Below, piece by piece: positions 23,121 through 33,600 of a DNA stretch of 64,000 nucleotides. Below the pieces are notes generated by a model, which worked only from the letters and a program-made list of their open reading frames with translations, was not told the DNA's origin and did no database searches. Positions within the stretch are counted from its first letter, which is position 1. Each line of letters starts with the position of its first letter. The position numbers and the translations under genes were made by a program. This stretch comes from Gammaproteobacteria bacterium (GTDB lineage Bacteria > Pseudomonadota > Gammaproteobacteria > Steroidobacterales > Steroidobacteraceae). The stretch is taken from contig JAQGOG010000016.1 of NCBI GenBank assembly GCA_028293765.1, positions 45,971 through 109,970 on the forward strand, in the 5' to 3' direction.

Positions 23121-26100
23121 ATGCGATCGAATGATTTCGCGGCGATCCTGCGCAAGTCCGGGCTCGCTGCGGTTCTCCTGATGGGCAGCGGGGCGGCCGT
23201 GGCGCAGAGCAATGCGACGGTCTCCCTGACTGCCGCGCCGACCAACGCGGCGCTCGCGGATGGGCCGGTCCCGATGTGGGGCTACACCTGCGGCAGCGCG
23301 GCGCCCCTCGGCACGACCTGCGCTGCGCTGAACCCCAACGCGGGTACGGGCTGGTCGCCCGTCATGATCACGGTGCCTTATAGCCCTTCAGGCACGAGCC
23401 TCACTATCACCCTTACCAACAGTCTGACGTTCTCCACCGGAACGACCACATCAGCGAACTCCGCGCCGACATCGCTCGTAATCGTCGGCCAGCTCGGTGG
23501 AGGACTGGGTGATGCTCCGACGACGACGGTCAGCCCGGCTCATGATCCGAAGGGCGCCACCTGGCCGGCTTCGGGTCCGCCGACGATTTCAAGCTGCGCA
23601 CCGAACCCGTTGCCCGGCAACGACCCGGCGAGCACTGGCACCTTCTGTCCGCCTGGGCAGCCCAATCGCGTGCAGTCGTTTGCGAAGGAAGTCCCGCCGG
23701 GCGCGACGGTCGTGCTACCCAGCTGGAACAATCTGAAGCCCGGCACCTATTTAATTGAATCGGGCACGCATCCCTCGATCCAGGGTTCGATGGGCCTCTA
23801 CGGCGTACTGGTGGTCACGGCGCCGGGGCAGGCCTATACGGGCGTCACCTATGACGCTGACGCCACCCTGCTGTTCAGCGAGATCGACCCAATGCAGAAC
23901 CGGGCCGTCGCAACGGCCGTGGCGACCGCGGGCTTCGCAGAAACCAATGTGTGGAGCGGACAGCCCGGCAAGTGTGGCGACCCGGCCGCGCCCGCTGGCG
24001 TGCTCAACACGTGTTATCCGCCAACCGTCAACTACGATCCGCGCTACTACCTGATAAACGGCGTCTCCTTCGATCGCAGCAACCCGACTGCCTCGTCCCT
24101 TGTCGTGCTGGCGCCCGCGACTGCGGGAGCCAATGTGACGGCAGGCACCGGACAGGTGCTGCTGCGCCTGGTGAACGCCGGCCTACGCATGCACGTGCCG
24201 ACCGTCGTCGGCCGCAATCTCACGCTGTACGCCGAAGACGGCAACCTCCTGCCTGGCGTCCCCAAGGTGCAGAGCGATGTGTTCATGGCCGCGGGCAAGA
24301 CTTACGACGTCGGCATCAAGCCTGCCACGACCGGCGGCAATTACAGTGCGGCAACCTACGCCATCTACGACCGGCAGCTGAGCCTGTCCACCAACAACCA
24401 GCGCGACGGCGGCATGTTGGCCTATCTGAATGTCGCGGGCGCAACAACTGGCGCCGGCACCGCAGCTTCCGCCTCGTCGGTCACGGTCAATCCTGACAGC
24501 TATTTCCTGGTTGCCGGCAACGGGTTGAGCATTTCAGATCCGGCCAAGGGCCTGATCGCGAATGACACCGGCGTGTATGGCGTGACGGTGCTTGCGGGAC
24601 CGGGCGGCACGGGCAGCACACTGACGCTTAAAGCGGACGGCACGTTCAGCTACACGCCGGGCAGCGGCGTGACCTCGGACTCCTTCAGTTATTGCGCGAA
24701 TGGTACGGTCACGGGCCAGGTCTGTTCCTCCGGCAAGAGCGCCACCGTGACGCTCGCGGCTTGCACAGGCACGTGCCTGGGCGGCGCGCCAACGGCCAAC
24801 ATCGACACCTACACCAGCAATATCGCGACGCGGCTGCAGGTCGGCTCGCCGGGCGTGCTGCAGAATGATTCGGATCCCAGCGGCCTTGCTCTGAAGGCCG
24901 GGAATCTCACCTTCGATGCCACCACGGGCTTCAGCGTCGTCCTCAACAAGGACGGCTCGTTCGTGGCCACTGCGCTGCCGAGTGCCGTCGACCAGAATTA
25001 CTCCTTCACGTATGTAGCCACGAACTCGCAGGGCACCCCCAGCACGCCCGCGACGGTCAAGGTGACCTTCAAGGCGCCCAGCAACCTGCAAGTCGCGGTC
25101 GTCGACGCGAAGAACAGGAAGCCGATCGGCGACTACCGCTGGATCATCGAGGAAGACCGCACGTTCTGGTCGGATCCGGCGTGCCAGATCAACTCGACCG
25201 ATACGATCCTGCGTCCGGCCTCGTGCCCGACGCTGCCAGTGCAGAGTCTCGGCTACAACTTCCACACGGCGAGCATGCCGGTCGTAGCAACCGGCTGCGT
25301 GGGTGCGGTGTCGTGCGAACAGGGTCAGACCATCAACGGTGTGACGCCGGTCGCCTGCGACGTAGGTGACGGCCAGTGTCGTACCGACACGGATCAAAAG
25401 GTCACGGTGACGCCGGACAAGGTGCACCTCGATCCAGGCAAGCGCTATTACATCTCGGTCATGGCGGGTGACGGCGTCAACCCCGTCATCAGTGGCGCGG
25501 GCGGCTCGCCCGACGGTGTTCGAAAATTCGATATTGCCCAGGACTGCGGCCCCTACGATCCGGCCTCTGTGCATTGGATGCCGGGCGGCCCGAAGGCCGG
25601 CTATCCGAACGGCACCTTCGGCTGCGGCCACATGATGGGTGGTGCGCAGATCTCCCCTGCTCAAGTCGCGGCGGGTGCTAACGCGGGTATCAACATCGTT
25701 CTGCAGGAGACGCCGGCGCCGACCGCGAAGATCACGGCATTCGTATTCGAGGATGACAACCCGCTAAACGGTGAGAACGACGCGGGTGGGGGAGTGGACG
25801 TGCTGGCGCCGAATGAGCCCGGCTTGGGCGGCTTCGAAATCAAACTGTTCGACCAGGCAGGTGGCCTGGGTGACAACACCGGCCAGATCACGTACGACAT
25901 GTTCAACGAGCCGGTCTCCAACGCGCTGGCCGGCACGAAGGACCCGGTCTCGGGCCTCAATGCCTGTCCGATCACGAGTCGCGGCGACGGTCTGGTCGGC
26001 ATGGTGCCGACCTGTCCGACCTTCGAGTCCGACGGCAAGACCATGTCGCCGCTCGCCGGGCAGGTGGTGATCGCGAACCTCTACCCCGGCCTCTACGAGA

Positions 26101-29100
26101 TCCAGGCTTATCCCGCTGCCGACCGCATCGCGCGGGGCGAGGAGTGGCTGCAGACGAACACACTCGACGGCGGCAAGCCGCACGAGGCCTTCCTCAAGAA
26201 CGACGAGCCGGCCTACTTCCAGGAGTTCGGTCCCGGGGGCTTCCACGTCACGATCGGCTTCGCCAATCCAAAGATCATCAATGACCGCCGCCACAACAGC
26301 GCCGGCACCGGTCTGTGCGATCCGACAGGCGGTGGCCTGACCTGCACTGCATCGCTCACCGGGCACGTCTCGAACTCGCACATGAGCCGCACGCCGGATC
26401 AGCGCATGTTCAGCAGCGGCGACTACAAGAATTACAGCTTCACGCAGTGCTACGTGGGCCTGGGTGCGGCCGATCAGGCCGACTTCGCCTTCACCAAGTG
26501 CGCAGCCGACGGCTCGTTCACCTTCAACGACATCCCGACCGGTGATTTCAAGGTCACGGTGTTCGACCAATGGAACGACATCATGCTCGACGGCCTCGTG
26601 TCGCCGGTCAAGGTGGTGGCCGGGCTCAACCCCCCGGTTGAGTTCCCCGTTACCCAGTGGCGCACCAACCTGTACACGCGCACGTACCTCGACGCCGATG
26701 GCAACGGTGTGTCGGGCGACAACGAGGCGGGCTTGCCGCTGGTCGCGACCAACATCCGCTACCGCGATGGCAGCTTCGGCTTCTTCAACAACACCGACCT
26801 GAACGGTTACGCCGGCTTCAATGAAGTCTTTCCGTTCATGAACTGGCTCGTCGTCGAAACCGACACGACGCGCTTCAAGAGCACGGGCGTGCACACCGTG
26901 AACGACACGGGTGGCCTGGTCGACGGTCACGGTGGTGGCGGCTCGAACATTGCGGCTTCCGTCGCGAACACGATCGAGCACAACTCGCTGCCCGTGAACC
27001 TGCGCGTGCCGGGAGCCGTATATTGCGAGGATGCGGACTGCAGCAAGCGGTCCATTGCCCACGGTCCGTATTACACGGGCAACCGCTCTGACTCCGGGCC
27101 CGGCAACGGAGCACTGTCCAGTGGCCGCATCGATCCGCCGGGCACCACGACCGAAGCCTGGCAGGGTCTGCTCGGGCAGAACGACTTCATCGAGTTCGGC
27201 ATGAAGCCCTTCGTCGCTGGTGAGAACGGCGGCATCAAGGGCCACGTGATCTATGCCTCGACGCGTCCGTTCGACGACCCCTCGCTGCTCCTGCAGCTGA
27301 GCTGGGAGCCGGGCGTGCCGCACGTCACGATCAATCTATATCAGGAGGGCACGGCAGCTGACGGCACCACGAGCCTCAAGCTGGTCGATACCACGACGAG
27401 CAGCAGCTGGGACGACTTCGCCCAGGGCTTCCGGTCCGATGGAATTCCAAACATGAACTGCCCGGGTCAGGATCCCGGCAGCCCGTTCTTCGCAACGCTG
27501 CAGGACAGCACGCAGAATCTGGACCCCAACAGGACGCCGCTGCCGAACCACGCCCAGTTCAAGTGCTACGACGGCTGGTCGCAGCTGAATCAGGTTCAGC
27601 CGGCCCCGTACGATGGCATGTACAAGTTCCCGAGCGTCACGGCCGTCAACCCGGTGTCGGGCCGCCCGACGGCCACCAACTGCAAGATCTGCGTGCCGAA
27701 TCCGGACGCGACCGACCGCAACCCAATGCTGCCGGCCGGCAAGTACGTGGTCGAGGTCATCGTCCCGCCGGGCTTCGAGCTTGTGAAGGAAGAGGACAAG
27801 AACATCCTCCTCGGCGACACGTATATCGCGCCGGTGACGCAGCAGTTCGCCGGCTTCGGCAACGTGTTCATCATGCCCGACCAGGCAGCGGTGAACGCGA
27901 GCTACAACAAGAACAGCACGCAGGGTCTGAATCCGACCTCGAATCTCGGCTCGGTCACGTTCCCGCGCCACGAGGGTGATACGGGTAGCATCGAATCCTT
28001 CTGGCCGTGCGTCGGTGCCGAGCGGATCGTGCCCGATTACAACAGTCTGTTCCCGACCGCGGGGCAGAATGCGCCATTCGCCGGTGCCACCCGTCGCCTG
28101 TGTGACCGCAAGGAAGTGACCGTCACGGAGCAGAGTACGGCGCTGGCCAAGTTCTATATCTTCACGCCGACGCACGTCGCCGGCCACTTCACGGGTACGA
28201 TGACCAACGACTTCGCGTCGGAATTCGATCCGTTCTCGCCGCAGTTCGGCGAGAAGTTCGGCCCGCCGAATCTACCGGTCGCCGTCCGCGACTACACCGG
28301 CAACGAGATGGGCCGCGTGTACTCCGACCAGTGGGGCATCTACGACGGCCTCAACTACTCGACGTATTCGGTGAACCCGCCGAATCCGACGGGCTACATC
28401 CCGCAGATGATGATCGCGTGCATGAACGACCCGGGCCCGGTTCTGGATCCGCAGGGCTCAGGGCAGATGATCACCGATCCGAATTACAATCCGGCGTACA
28501 GCAACTTCTGCTATGAGCAGCCGTTCATGCCCGGCTTCACCACGTATATGGATACGCCGGTGATTCCGACGCAGGCCTTCGCGGACGGCTACAACCTGCC
28601 TGACTCCGAGTACCCGGATGGAACCCCGGCGATCAAGAGTGTGATGAACGCCTCTTCGCACGGTCCCTGGGTGCCGGCGCTCGGGCCGGTGACTGGTCTG
28701 ACACTGAACAACGGCGGCGCCGGGTTTACCGGCGTGCCGACGGTTGCGTTCAACGCGATCGATTCCAACGGCAGCGATGCCGCGGCGACGGCCCGCATGG
28801 GCGTGAGCGACGCCACTGTGACCAACGATGGCCGAGGCTCCTTTGGAGGCAGCCAGACTCCCAGCGTGATTTTTGCGCTGCCGCCCTGCGCGCCCCTTGG
28901 TCCTACCTGCGTGCGGGCTATGGGCAACGCGGTCATGAGCGGCAACACCGCCGGGAACCGGCGTGTCAACAGGGTCAACGTCACGAGCGCGGGCTCCGGC
29001 TACACCAGCGTACCGGGCATTACGTTCAGCGCGGGCGGCGCAGCCGCGACGGCGAGGCTGGGTATCGCGGCCCTGACCCTCACGAACGGCGGCTCGGGCT

Positions 29101-32100
29101 ATGATGCGGCGCCTGCGGTCGCGTTCAATGGAGCCGGTGGCGCCGGCGCGGCCGCGACCGCTGCGGTGTCGTTGACACCCAACGGCACGCTGACGATCAC
29201 CGCGCTGGGCGACAAGCCGGTGCAGAACCCGGCCTACTCGGGCCCGAATGCCACAACCGCGCCCTTTAACCAGAAGACCATCACGCGTCACTATGGCTTC
29301 GGCGCCCAGGGCGCCCGCTCGGCTGTGACGATCGGTGGCGTCAGTGCACCGATCAATTCATGGAGCGATTCAACCATCGAGGTGCAGCTGCCGGCAATTC
29401 CGGCCTGCGCCAGCCAGCAGCGCGGCCAGGCGAGCGCGCTCTGCGGCGAGCTCGTGATCACGAGCTCGAACGGCAAGAAGTCGATTGACGCGATTACGGT
29501 CACCGCCGGCGGAAGGGCGCCAATTTACGTGACGCCCACGTCCGTCGCGATGAGCGACAATCGACCTGATCTGACCACGCCCATCACTCCCGAGAATGCG
29601 ATACAAGTCGCGATCGACGCAGCCGATCCGGGTGACCTGATCGTAGTCGGACCCGGTACCTACAAGGAGCAGGTGATCATGTGGAAGCCGGTGCGCCTGC
29701 AGGGCGTCGGCTCCGGTGCCGTTACGATCAACGCGGACGCGCATCCGGCCGGCAAGATGGACGGCTGGCGCCGGCAGGTGAACTGCCTCTTCGGCCTCAC
29801 CATCGACGGCGTGCCGAATCCGAATGACCTGGGCTTCGACCCGAACGGCCAGTTCTCATGCCCCAAAGGCATGTTCCTGAAGAACGACCGCATCCCCTTC
29901 GAGGGCTTCGTCGGCTGGGACGCGTCGAGCAACGGCAACCTGGCGCAAGTGCTGCAGGAGCCGTCACTGATGGGTGCCTACGAAGGGGCTGGTATCACGG
30001 TGCTGGGCCGCGGCGTGCGCGTGCCGAACAACAGCCCGGACCTCTGGGGCCAGCCGCAGCAGGGTGGTGCGGGCGGGGGCGAATTCACGCCGGGCAGCCG
30101 CTATCTGAGCGGCTCCAACCAGGACTGCACGATCACGACGACGGCCGGGTCGATGTACGATTACGGGACGAGCAACTTCTATTGCAACCCGTCGCGCATC
30201 GACGGGCTGAGCATCATCAACAGCTCGCAGGGTGGCGGCGGCATCTTCATGCATGGCTGGAACCACAACCTGGAGATTGCCAATAACCGCGTCTCGGCGA
30301 ACCATGGCACGCTCGCGGGCGGCATCAACGTCGGTAACGGCGAAACGCCGCCGGCCTACATCAACGACGGCACGATCTGCGGTCCCGGTGTGGCCGCCCC
30401 GGCGCCGCTCTGCCCGCCGCTGAACGGTACGCCGGCCAACGCGCAGATTCCGTTCCAGCTGAACGTCAACGTCCACGTTCACCATAACGACATCTACAAC
30501 AACGCCTCGTTGGGTGACGCGCTGTTCTCCGGCACGCCCTCGGGCGCGGGCGGTGTAACCGTCAGCGCCGGTGCCGACAACTACGTCATCGATCACAACT
30601 GGATCGCTGGCAACCTGAGCTCGGGCGACGGCGGCGGCATGGCCCATAGCGGCTTCACGGCAAACGGGTCGATCAAGAACAACTGGATCCTGTTCAACCA
30701 GAGCGTCAACCCGACTCTGCCGACTAACGGCGGTGGTCTCGCGATCGTGGGCGCCAACTCCGACCGCACGCTCGCCAACGGCCAGGAGTGCGGCACTACT
30801 ACGGACACGGACTGCCCGCCGGGCATCGGCGATGGCACCGGCCCCGGGCTCGTCATCGACTCGAACCTGATCGTCGGCAACAGTGCCGAGAGTGGCAGCG
30901 GCGGCGGCTTGCGCCTGCAGCAGGTCAACGGCACGGAACTGGCCCTGTTCCCGACCAATCCGGACCGCTGGTACACCGTGACGGTGACCAACAACATCAT
31001 CGCCAACAACGTGGCGGGTTGGGATGGCGCCGGCGTGTCGCTGGAGGACGCGCTGAAGGTGCGGCTCGTCAACAATACGATCGCGTCCAACGATACGACA
31101 GCCTCGGCCGGCGTGCTCTTCAAAGCCTTGGGCGCGCCCATGGCGGCTTCACCGCCCCCGGGTTGCACGCCCACGCCTGATCCGACTCAGCCGCAGAATG
31201 GTAACTGCACGAGCAGCGATGCGCCGCATCTGCCGCAGCCGGCCGGTCTCGTGACGATGGTCAACACGCCGAACCTGGTCGAGTCGCTGCCGACGAGCGT
31301 CATCTGCCCGGCGGGCTTCAACTACGGTAGGGACCAGGATTCGCGGCAGAACCAACGCACCAACGGCCTCTGCCGGACCCTGTCTATGCCCGCCGTGGTG
31401 AACGACATATTCTGGCGGAACCGTGCTTTCCACGTCGGCTACGCTGACGCGAGCGGCAGCGAAATCGTCAACCCGATCACGGGCACGGGGAACGTGTCGC
31501 AGCAGAACCTGGTGGCCTTGTTCCCGGCGCTGAATCAGTCGTCGACAGGTCAGTGCGTCAATGCCTCCGGCTTCCCGAGTTACTGGGACGTGGGTGTGCG
31601 TGGTGATACATCGCTTACCAACCACACGGTCGTGGGCTTCACGCCGGTATTGGGGGCCCCGTCGATCAATCCGACGCTGTTCGTCAACAACTCCATCCTC
31701 ACAGCGAATCCGGCGGGCTATGTCAATGGTTCAGGGAACCAGGTGCCGGGCAGCTCGCCGCTCGTTGGAGAGTACTGCAACGGCTCCAGAGTACCGCCCG
31801 AGAACGGTGGTCATGGCTACAACGCGCCGGCGGGCCGCTCGGAGACCACGGGTCTGAGCCCGGTGTTCACCTTCAACAACATCGCTGTGGCCGCTACGGT
31901 CGACGAGGGTAACAACTGGATCAACCTGGGCTACGGTCCGCTCACCCTTTACTCGCCGGCGAATCAGGACATGGCGGGCGATGCACTCGATGGCCGGACC
32001 TTGGGTGCGTACTCGACGCGGCCGAGCGCGACGGCCGCCGTGGATCGGGGTCTGAACAATGCTGCCGGTGTACCGGATACCGACTTCTTTGGCAGCGCGC

Positions 32101-32873
32101 GTCCGCATAACAACGGCAATCCGGTGGACATCGGTGCTGTCGAGGTGACCCGCCCGCCGGCGGCGGCAACGGTCAGCCCGGGCGCGCTGGACTTCGGCAC
32201 CTGGGCCACCGGTACGGCGAGTCCGATACAGAATTTGACGGTCACCAACACCGGTACGAGTGCGCTTGCGGGAGGCGCTGTCACCGCAGTTGCAGCGCCG
32301 TTCACGCGCATCACTAACGGGAATTTCCCGCTGGGTGCGCCGAACTGCGGCGCGGCTCTGGCGGTAGGTGCGTCGTGCACGATAAAAGTGCAGTTTGCAC
32401 CGACGACAGCGGGGAGCTTTAACACTCCCATCACGGTGGCGTATGCAAACGCGGTCGTGACGCCGACCCCGGTGACGCTGACCGGTACGGCTGTGGCGAA
32501 TCGGGCGTCGGTTTCGATCACGCCCAATCCGCTGTCGGTCAGCCTGCCGCATTGCACGGGCAGTAACTTGATTGCGTGCAACTCGGGAACCGGAGTGGTG
32601 ACTCTGACAAACTCGGCCGCCACGGGCGGTGCTCAGATGACGATCACGAATGTCGCGGTGTCTGGTGGGACGGGGGCCACGTACCTCTGGACCCTTGGCG
32701 GCGCCGACAGCTGCACCAATGCCACGCTGGCACCGGGAGTTTCCTGCGCCGTGACCGTGAGGTTCACGAACACGTTTGCGGCGCGCGGTACGAACCGCGG
32801 TGGAACGATCCAGTTTACGGACAACGGAGCAGGCCCGCAGTCCGGTGTCCTGACTGGATTTGCGACACCGTAG
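23121..32873 (+). CDS. Giant secreted multidomain protein with cupredoxin-like N-terminus, 3250 aa
   Basis: The ribosome site AGGAG precedes the ATG by about 8 nt; a signal peptide ends near AVAQS. Regions by residue: 25-440 cupredoxin/oxidase-like with lost copper ligands (GLRMHVPTVVGRNLTLYAEDG); 455-650 two cadherin-like or bacterial Ig repeats; 654-860 a Cys-containing region; 863 onward SdrD-B-like modules (FVFEDDNPLNGENDAG, later YLDADGNGVSGDNEAGLP); 1860-2020 three Gly-rich NGGSGY repeats; about 2050-2140 an IPT-like domain; 2157-2660 a right-handed beta-helix (IQVAIDAADPGDLIVVGPGTY); 3010-3250 two choice-of-anchor-D-like Ig domains. Many Cys residues suggest disulfides. It is probably an extracellular scaffold for proteins A and B, and a likely substrate of the adjacent secretion system. 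No anchor, sorting signal or autotransporter domain is visible. Confidence 0.85.
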   Translation: MRSNDFAAILRKSGLAAVLLMGSGAAVAQSNATVSLTAAPTNAALADGPVPMWGYTCGSAAPLGTTCAALNPNAGTGWSPVMITVPYSPSGTSLTITLTNSLTFSTGTTTSANSAPTSLVIVGQLGGGLGDAPTTTVSPAHDPKGATWPASGPPTISSCAPNPLPGNDPASTGTFCPPGQPNRVQSFAKEVPPGATVVLPSWNNLKPGTYLIESGTHPSIQGSMGLYGVLVVTAPGQAYTGVTYDADATLLFSEIDPMQNRAVATAVATAGFAETNVWSGQPGKCGDPAAPAGVLNTCYPPTVNYDPRYYLINGVSFDRSNPTASSLVVLAPATAGANVTAGTGQVLLRLVNAGLRMHVPTVVGRNLTLYAEDGNLLPGVPKVQSDVFMAAGKTYDVGIKPATTGGNYSAATYAIYDRQLSLSTNNQRDGGMLAYLNVAGATTGAGTAASASSVTVNPDSYFLVAGNGLSISDPAKGLIANDTGVYGVTVLAGPGGTGSTLTLKADGTFSYTPGSGVTSDSFSYCANGTVTGQVCSSGKSATVTLAACTGTCLGGAPTANIDTYTSNIATRLQVGSPGVLQNDSDPSGLALKAGNLTFDATTGFSVVLNKDGSFVATALPSAVDQNYSFTYVATNSQGTPSTPATVKVTFKAPSNLQVAVVDAKNRKPIGDYRWIIEEDRTFWSDPACQINSTDTILRPASCPTLPVQSLGYNFHTASMPVVATGCVGAVSCEQGQTINGVTPVACDVGDGQCRTDTDQKVTVTPDKVHLDPGKRYYISVMAGDGVNPVISGAGGSPDGVRKFDIAQDCGPYDPASVHWMPGGPKAGYPNGTFGCGHMMGGAQISPAQVAAGANAGINIVLQETPAPTAKITAFVFEDDNPLNGENDAGGGVDVLAPNEPGLGGFEIKLFDQAGGLGDNTGQITYDMFNEPVSNALAGTKDPVSGLNACPITSRGDGLVGMVPTCPTFESDGKTMSPLAGQVVIANLYPGLYEIQAYPAADRIARGEEWLQTNTLDGGKPHEAFLKNDEPAYFQEFGPGGFHVTIGFANPKIINDRRHNSAGTGLCDPTGGGLTCTASLTGHVSNSHMSRTPDQRMFSSGDYKNYSFTQCYVGLGAADQADFAFTKCAADGSFTFNDIPTGDFKVTVFDQWNDIMLDGLVSPVKVVAGLNPPVEFPVTQWRTNLYTRTYLDADGNGVSGDNEAGLPLVATNIRYRDGSFGFFNNTDLNGYAGFNEVFPFMNWLVVETDTTRFKSTGVHTVNDTGGLVDGHGGGGSNIAASVANTIEHNSLPVNLRVPGAVYCEDADCSKRSIAHGPYYTGNRSDSGPGNGALSSGRIDPPGTTTEAWQGLLGQNDFIEFGMKPFVAGENGGIKGHVIYASTRPFDDPSLLLQLSWEPGVPHVTINLYQEGTAADGTTSLKLVDTTTSSSWDDFAQGFRSDGIPNMNCPGQDPGSPFFATLQDSTQNLDPNRTPLPNHAQFKCYDGWSQLNQVQPAPYDGMYKFPSVTAVNPVSGRPTATNCKICVPNPDATDRNPMLPAGKYVVEVIVPPGFELVKEEDKNILLGDTYIAPVTQQFAGFGNVFIMPDQAAVNASYNKNSTQGLNPTSNLGSVTFPRHEGDTGSIESFWPCVGAERIVPDYNSLFPTAGQNAPFAGATRRLCDRKEVTVTEQSTALAKFYIFTPTHVAGHFTGTMTNDFASEFDPFSPQFGEKFGPPNLPVAVRDYTGNEMGRVYSDQWGIYDGLNYSTYSVNPPNPTGYIPQMMIACMNDPGPVLDPQGSGQMITDPNYNPAYSNFCYEQPFMPGFTTYMDTPVIPTQAFADGYNLPDSEYPDGTPAIKSVMNASSHGPWVPALGPVTGLTLNNGGAGFTGVPTVAFNAIDSNGSDAAATARMGVSDATVTNDGRGSFGGSQTPSVIFALPPCAPLGPTCVRAMGNAVMSGNTAGNRRVNRVNVTSAGSGYTSVPGITFSAGGAAATARLGIAALTLTNGGSGYDAAPAVAFNGAGGAGAAATAAVSLTPNGTLTITALGDKPVQNPAYSGPNATTAPFNQKTITRHYGFGAQGARSAVTIGGVSAPINSWSDSTIEVQLPAIPACASQQRGQASALCGELVITSSNGKKSIDAITVTAGGRAPIYVTPTSVAMSDNRPDLTTPITPENAIQVAIDAADPGDLIVVGPGTYKEQVIMWKPVRLQGVGSGAVTINADAHPAGKMDGWRRQVNCLFGLTIDGVPNPNDLGFDPNGQFSCPKGMFLKNDRIPFEGFVGWDASSNGNLAQVLQEPSLMGAYEGAGITVLGRGVRVPNNSPDLWGQPQQGGAGGGEFTPGSRYLSGSNQDCTITTTAGSMYDYGTSNFYCNPSRIDGLSIINSSQGGGGIFMHGWNHNLEIANNRVSANHGTLAGGINVGNGETPPAYINDGTICGPGVAAPAPLCPPLNGTPANAQIPFQLNVNVHVHHNDIYNNASLGDALFSGTPSGAGGVTVSAGADNYVIDHNWIAGNLSSGDGGGMAHSGFTANGSIKNNWILFNQSVNPTLPTNGGGLAIVGANSDRTLANGQECGTTTDTDCPPGIGDGTGPGLVIDSNLIVGNSAESGSGGGLRLQQVNGTELALFPTNPDRWYTVTVTNNIIANNVAGWDGAGVSLEDALKVRLVNNTIASNDTTASAGVLFKALGAPMAASPPPGCTPTPDPTQPQNGNCTSSDAPHLPQPAGLVTMVNTPNLVESLPTSVICPAGFNYGRDQDSRQNQRTNGLCRTLSMPAVVNDIFWRNRAFHVGYADASGSEIVNPITGTGNVSQQNLVALFPALNQSSTGQCVNASGFPSYWDVGVRGDTSLTNHTVVGFTPVLGAPSINPTLFVNNSILTANPAGYVNGSGNQVPGSSPLVGEYCNGSRVPPENGGHGYNAPAGRSETTGLSPVFTFNNIAVAATVDEGNNWINLGYGPLTLYSPANQDMAGDALDGRTLGAYSTRPSATAAVDRGLNNAAGVPDTDFFGSARPHNNGNPVDIGAVEVTRPPAAATVSPGALDFGTWATGTASPIQNLTVTNTGTSALAGGAVTAVAAPFTRITNGNFPLGAPNCGAALAVGASCTIKVQFAPTTAGSFNTPITVAYANAVVTPTPVTLTGTAVANRASVSITPNPLSVSLPHCTGSNLIACNSGTGVVTLTNSAATGGAQMTITNVAVSGGTGATYLWTLGGADSCTNATLAPGVSCAVTVRFTNTFAARGTNRGGTIQFTDNGAGPQSGVLTGFATP

Positions 32874-32901
32874 TGTGGCCGTGGATATGTCCACTTACAC
32901 T
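32872..32901 (+). terminator. Inverted repeat after the giant gene
   Basis: Nested arms agtgt (32872-32876)/acact (32897-32901) and gtgga (32881-32885)/tccac (32890-32894) form a hairpin overlapping the stop codon region. There is no T-run, so it could be a weak terminator or a 3' stabiliser of the long operon mRNA. Confidence 0.35.
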
Positions 32902-32936
32902 GGTTGTGGGGTCACCTACGGGCAGTGTGCTTTGAG

Positions 32937-33413
32937 ATGGTCATGACCAGGCGATTGTTGCCGGCTGTTGGTCTGCTGCTGATAAGTATGGGAGTTGCAT
33001 CGGCGCACGCCGCTGGGGCCCCGGACTCGGATGCTGCTGCGGGGCCCAACGCCGTCTCGCGTCCGATCCCGGCGAGACATGCTCAGCACCGCGCGCGCAG
33101 GGCCCTGGACGATCGCGTTGCAACTTACACCAAAGAGCTGAACCTCGACGCCAAGCAGCAGTCTCAGCTTAGAGCGCTCCTGTTGCAGCAGCGGGAACAG
33201 GTGCTCAGGGTATGGAACGATACGTCGCTACCCGCCGCGCAACGCGTCCATGCGACGGGGGTCATCAGCGACGCCACCGCGGATGGCATCAGGGCGATGC
33301 TGACCGAGGAGCAGCGCAAGAAGTACAACCCGCCCAGGCCGCCACACGAGAGCACTGCGCAGCCGGGAGCGCCCAGCGCCGCAGACTGGATCAACGCAGC
33401 GAACTCGCGCTAG
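32937..33413 (+). CDS. Periplasmic Spy/CpxP-like protein
   Basis: A 158-residue exported protein: signal peptide (RLLPAVGLLLISMGVASAHA), then a short helical protein with LNLDAKQQSQLRALLLQQREQ and a later MLTEEQRKKYN, two LTxxQ-like segments characteristic of Spy/CpxP/CnrX-type helical hairpins. These act as periplasmic chaperones or metal sensors. I start at 32937 (MVMTRRLL); the next ATG at 32943 is equally possible. It follows the giant copper-operon gene by 63 nt, so a chaperone or metal-related role for the secreted copper proteins is a reasonable guess. Confidence 0.6.
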   Translation: MVMTRRLLPAVGLLLISMGVASAHAAGAPDSDAAAGPNAVSRPIPARHAQHRARRALDDRVATYTKELNLDAKQQSQLRALLLQQREQVLRVWNDTSLPAAQRVHATGVISDATADGIRAMLTEEQRKKYNPPRPPHESTAQPGAPSAADWINAANSR

Positions 33414-33600
33414 TCATGCTCTATCTGACATCAACAGAGGTGCGGTTGGCCAGCGTCGGGGGGGTCGCCCGGATGCACCGTTTTGCGACCTGTTGCCTTG
33501 AATCAGCCGGACCCGGGGATCCGTTTGGCGCTCGTCACGGGCGCCTGTCCCGAACCGGTAGAGCGAATGCTTACAACACAGGCACTGGATGTGCACGAAC

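Noticed and set aside
25764..27323. 519-residue minus-strand frame
   Set aside because: Antisense to the giant gene. The plus-strand product has clear domains and this one does not.
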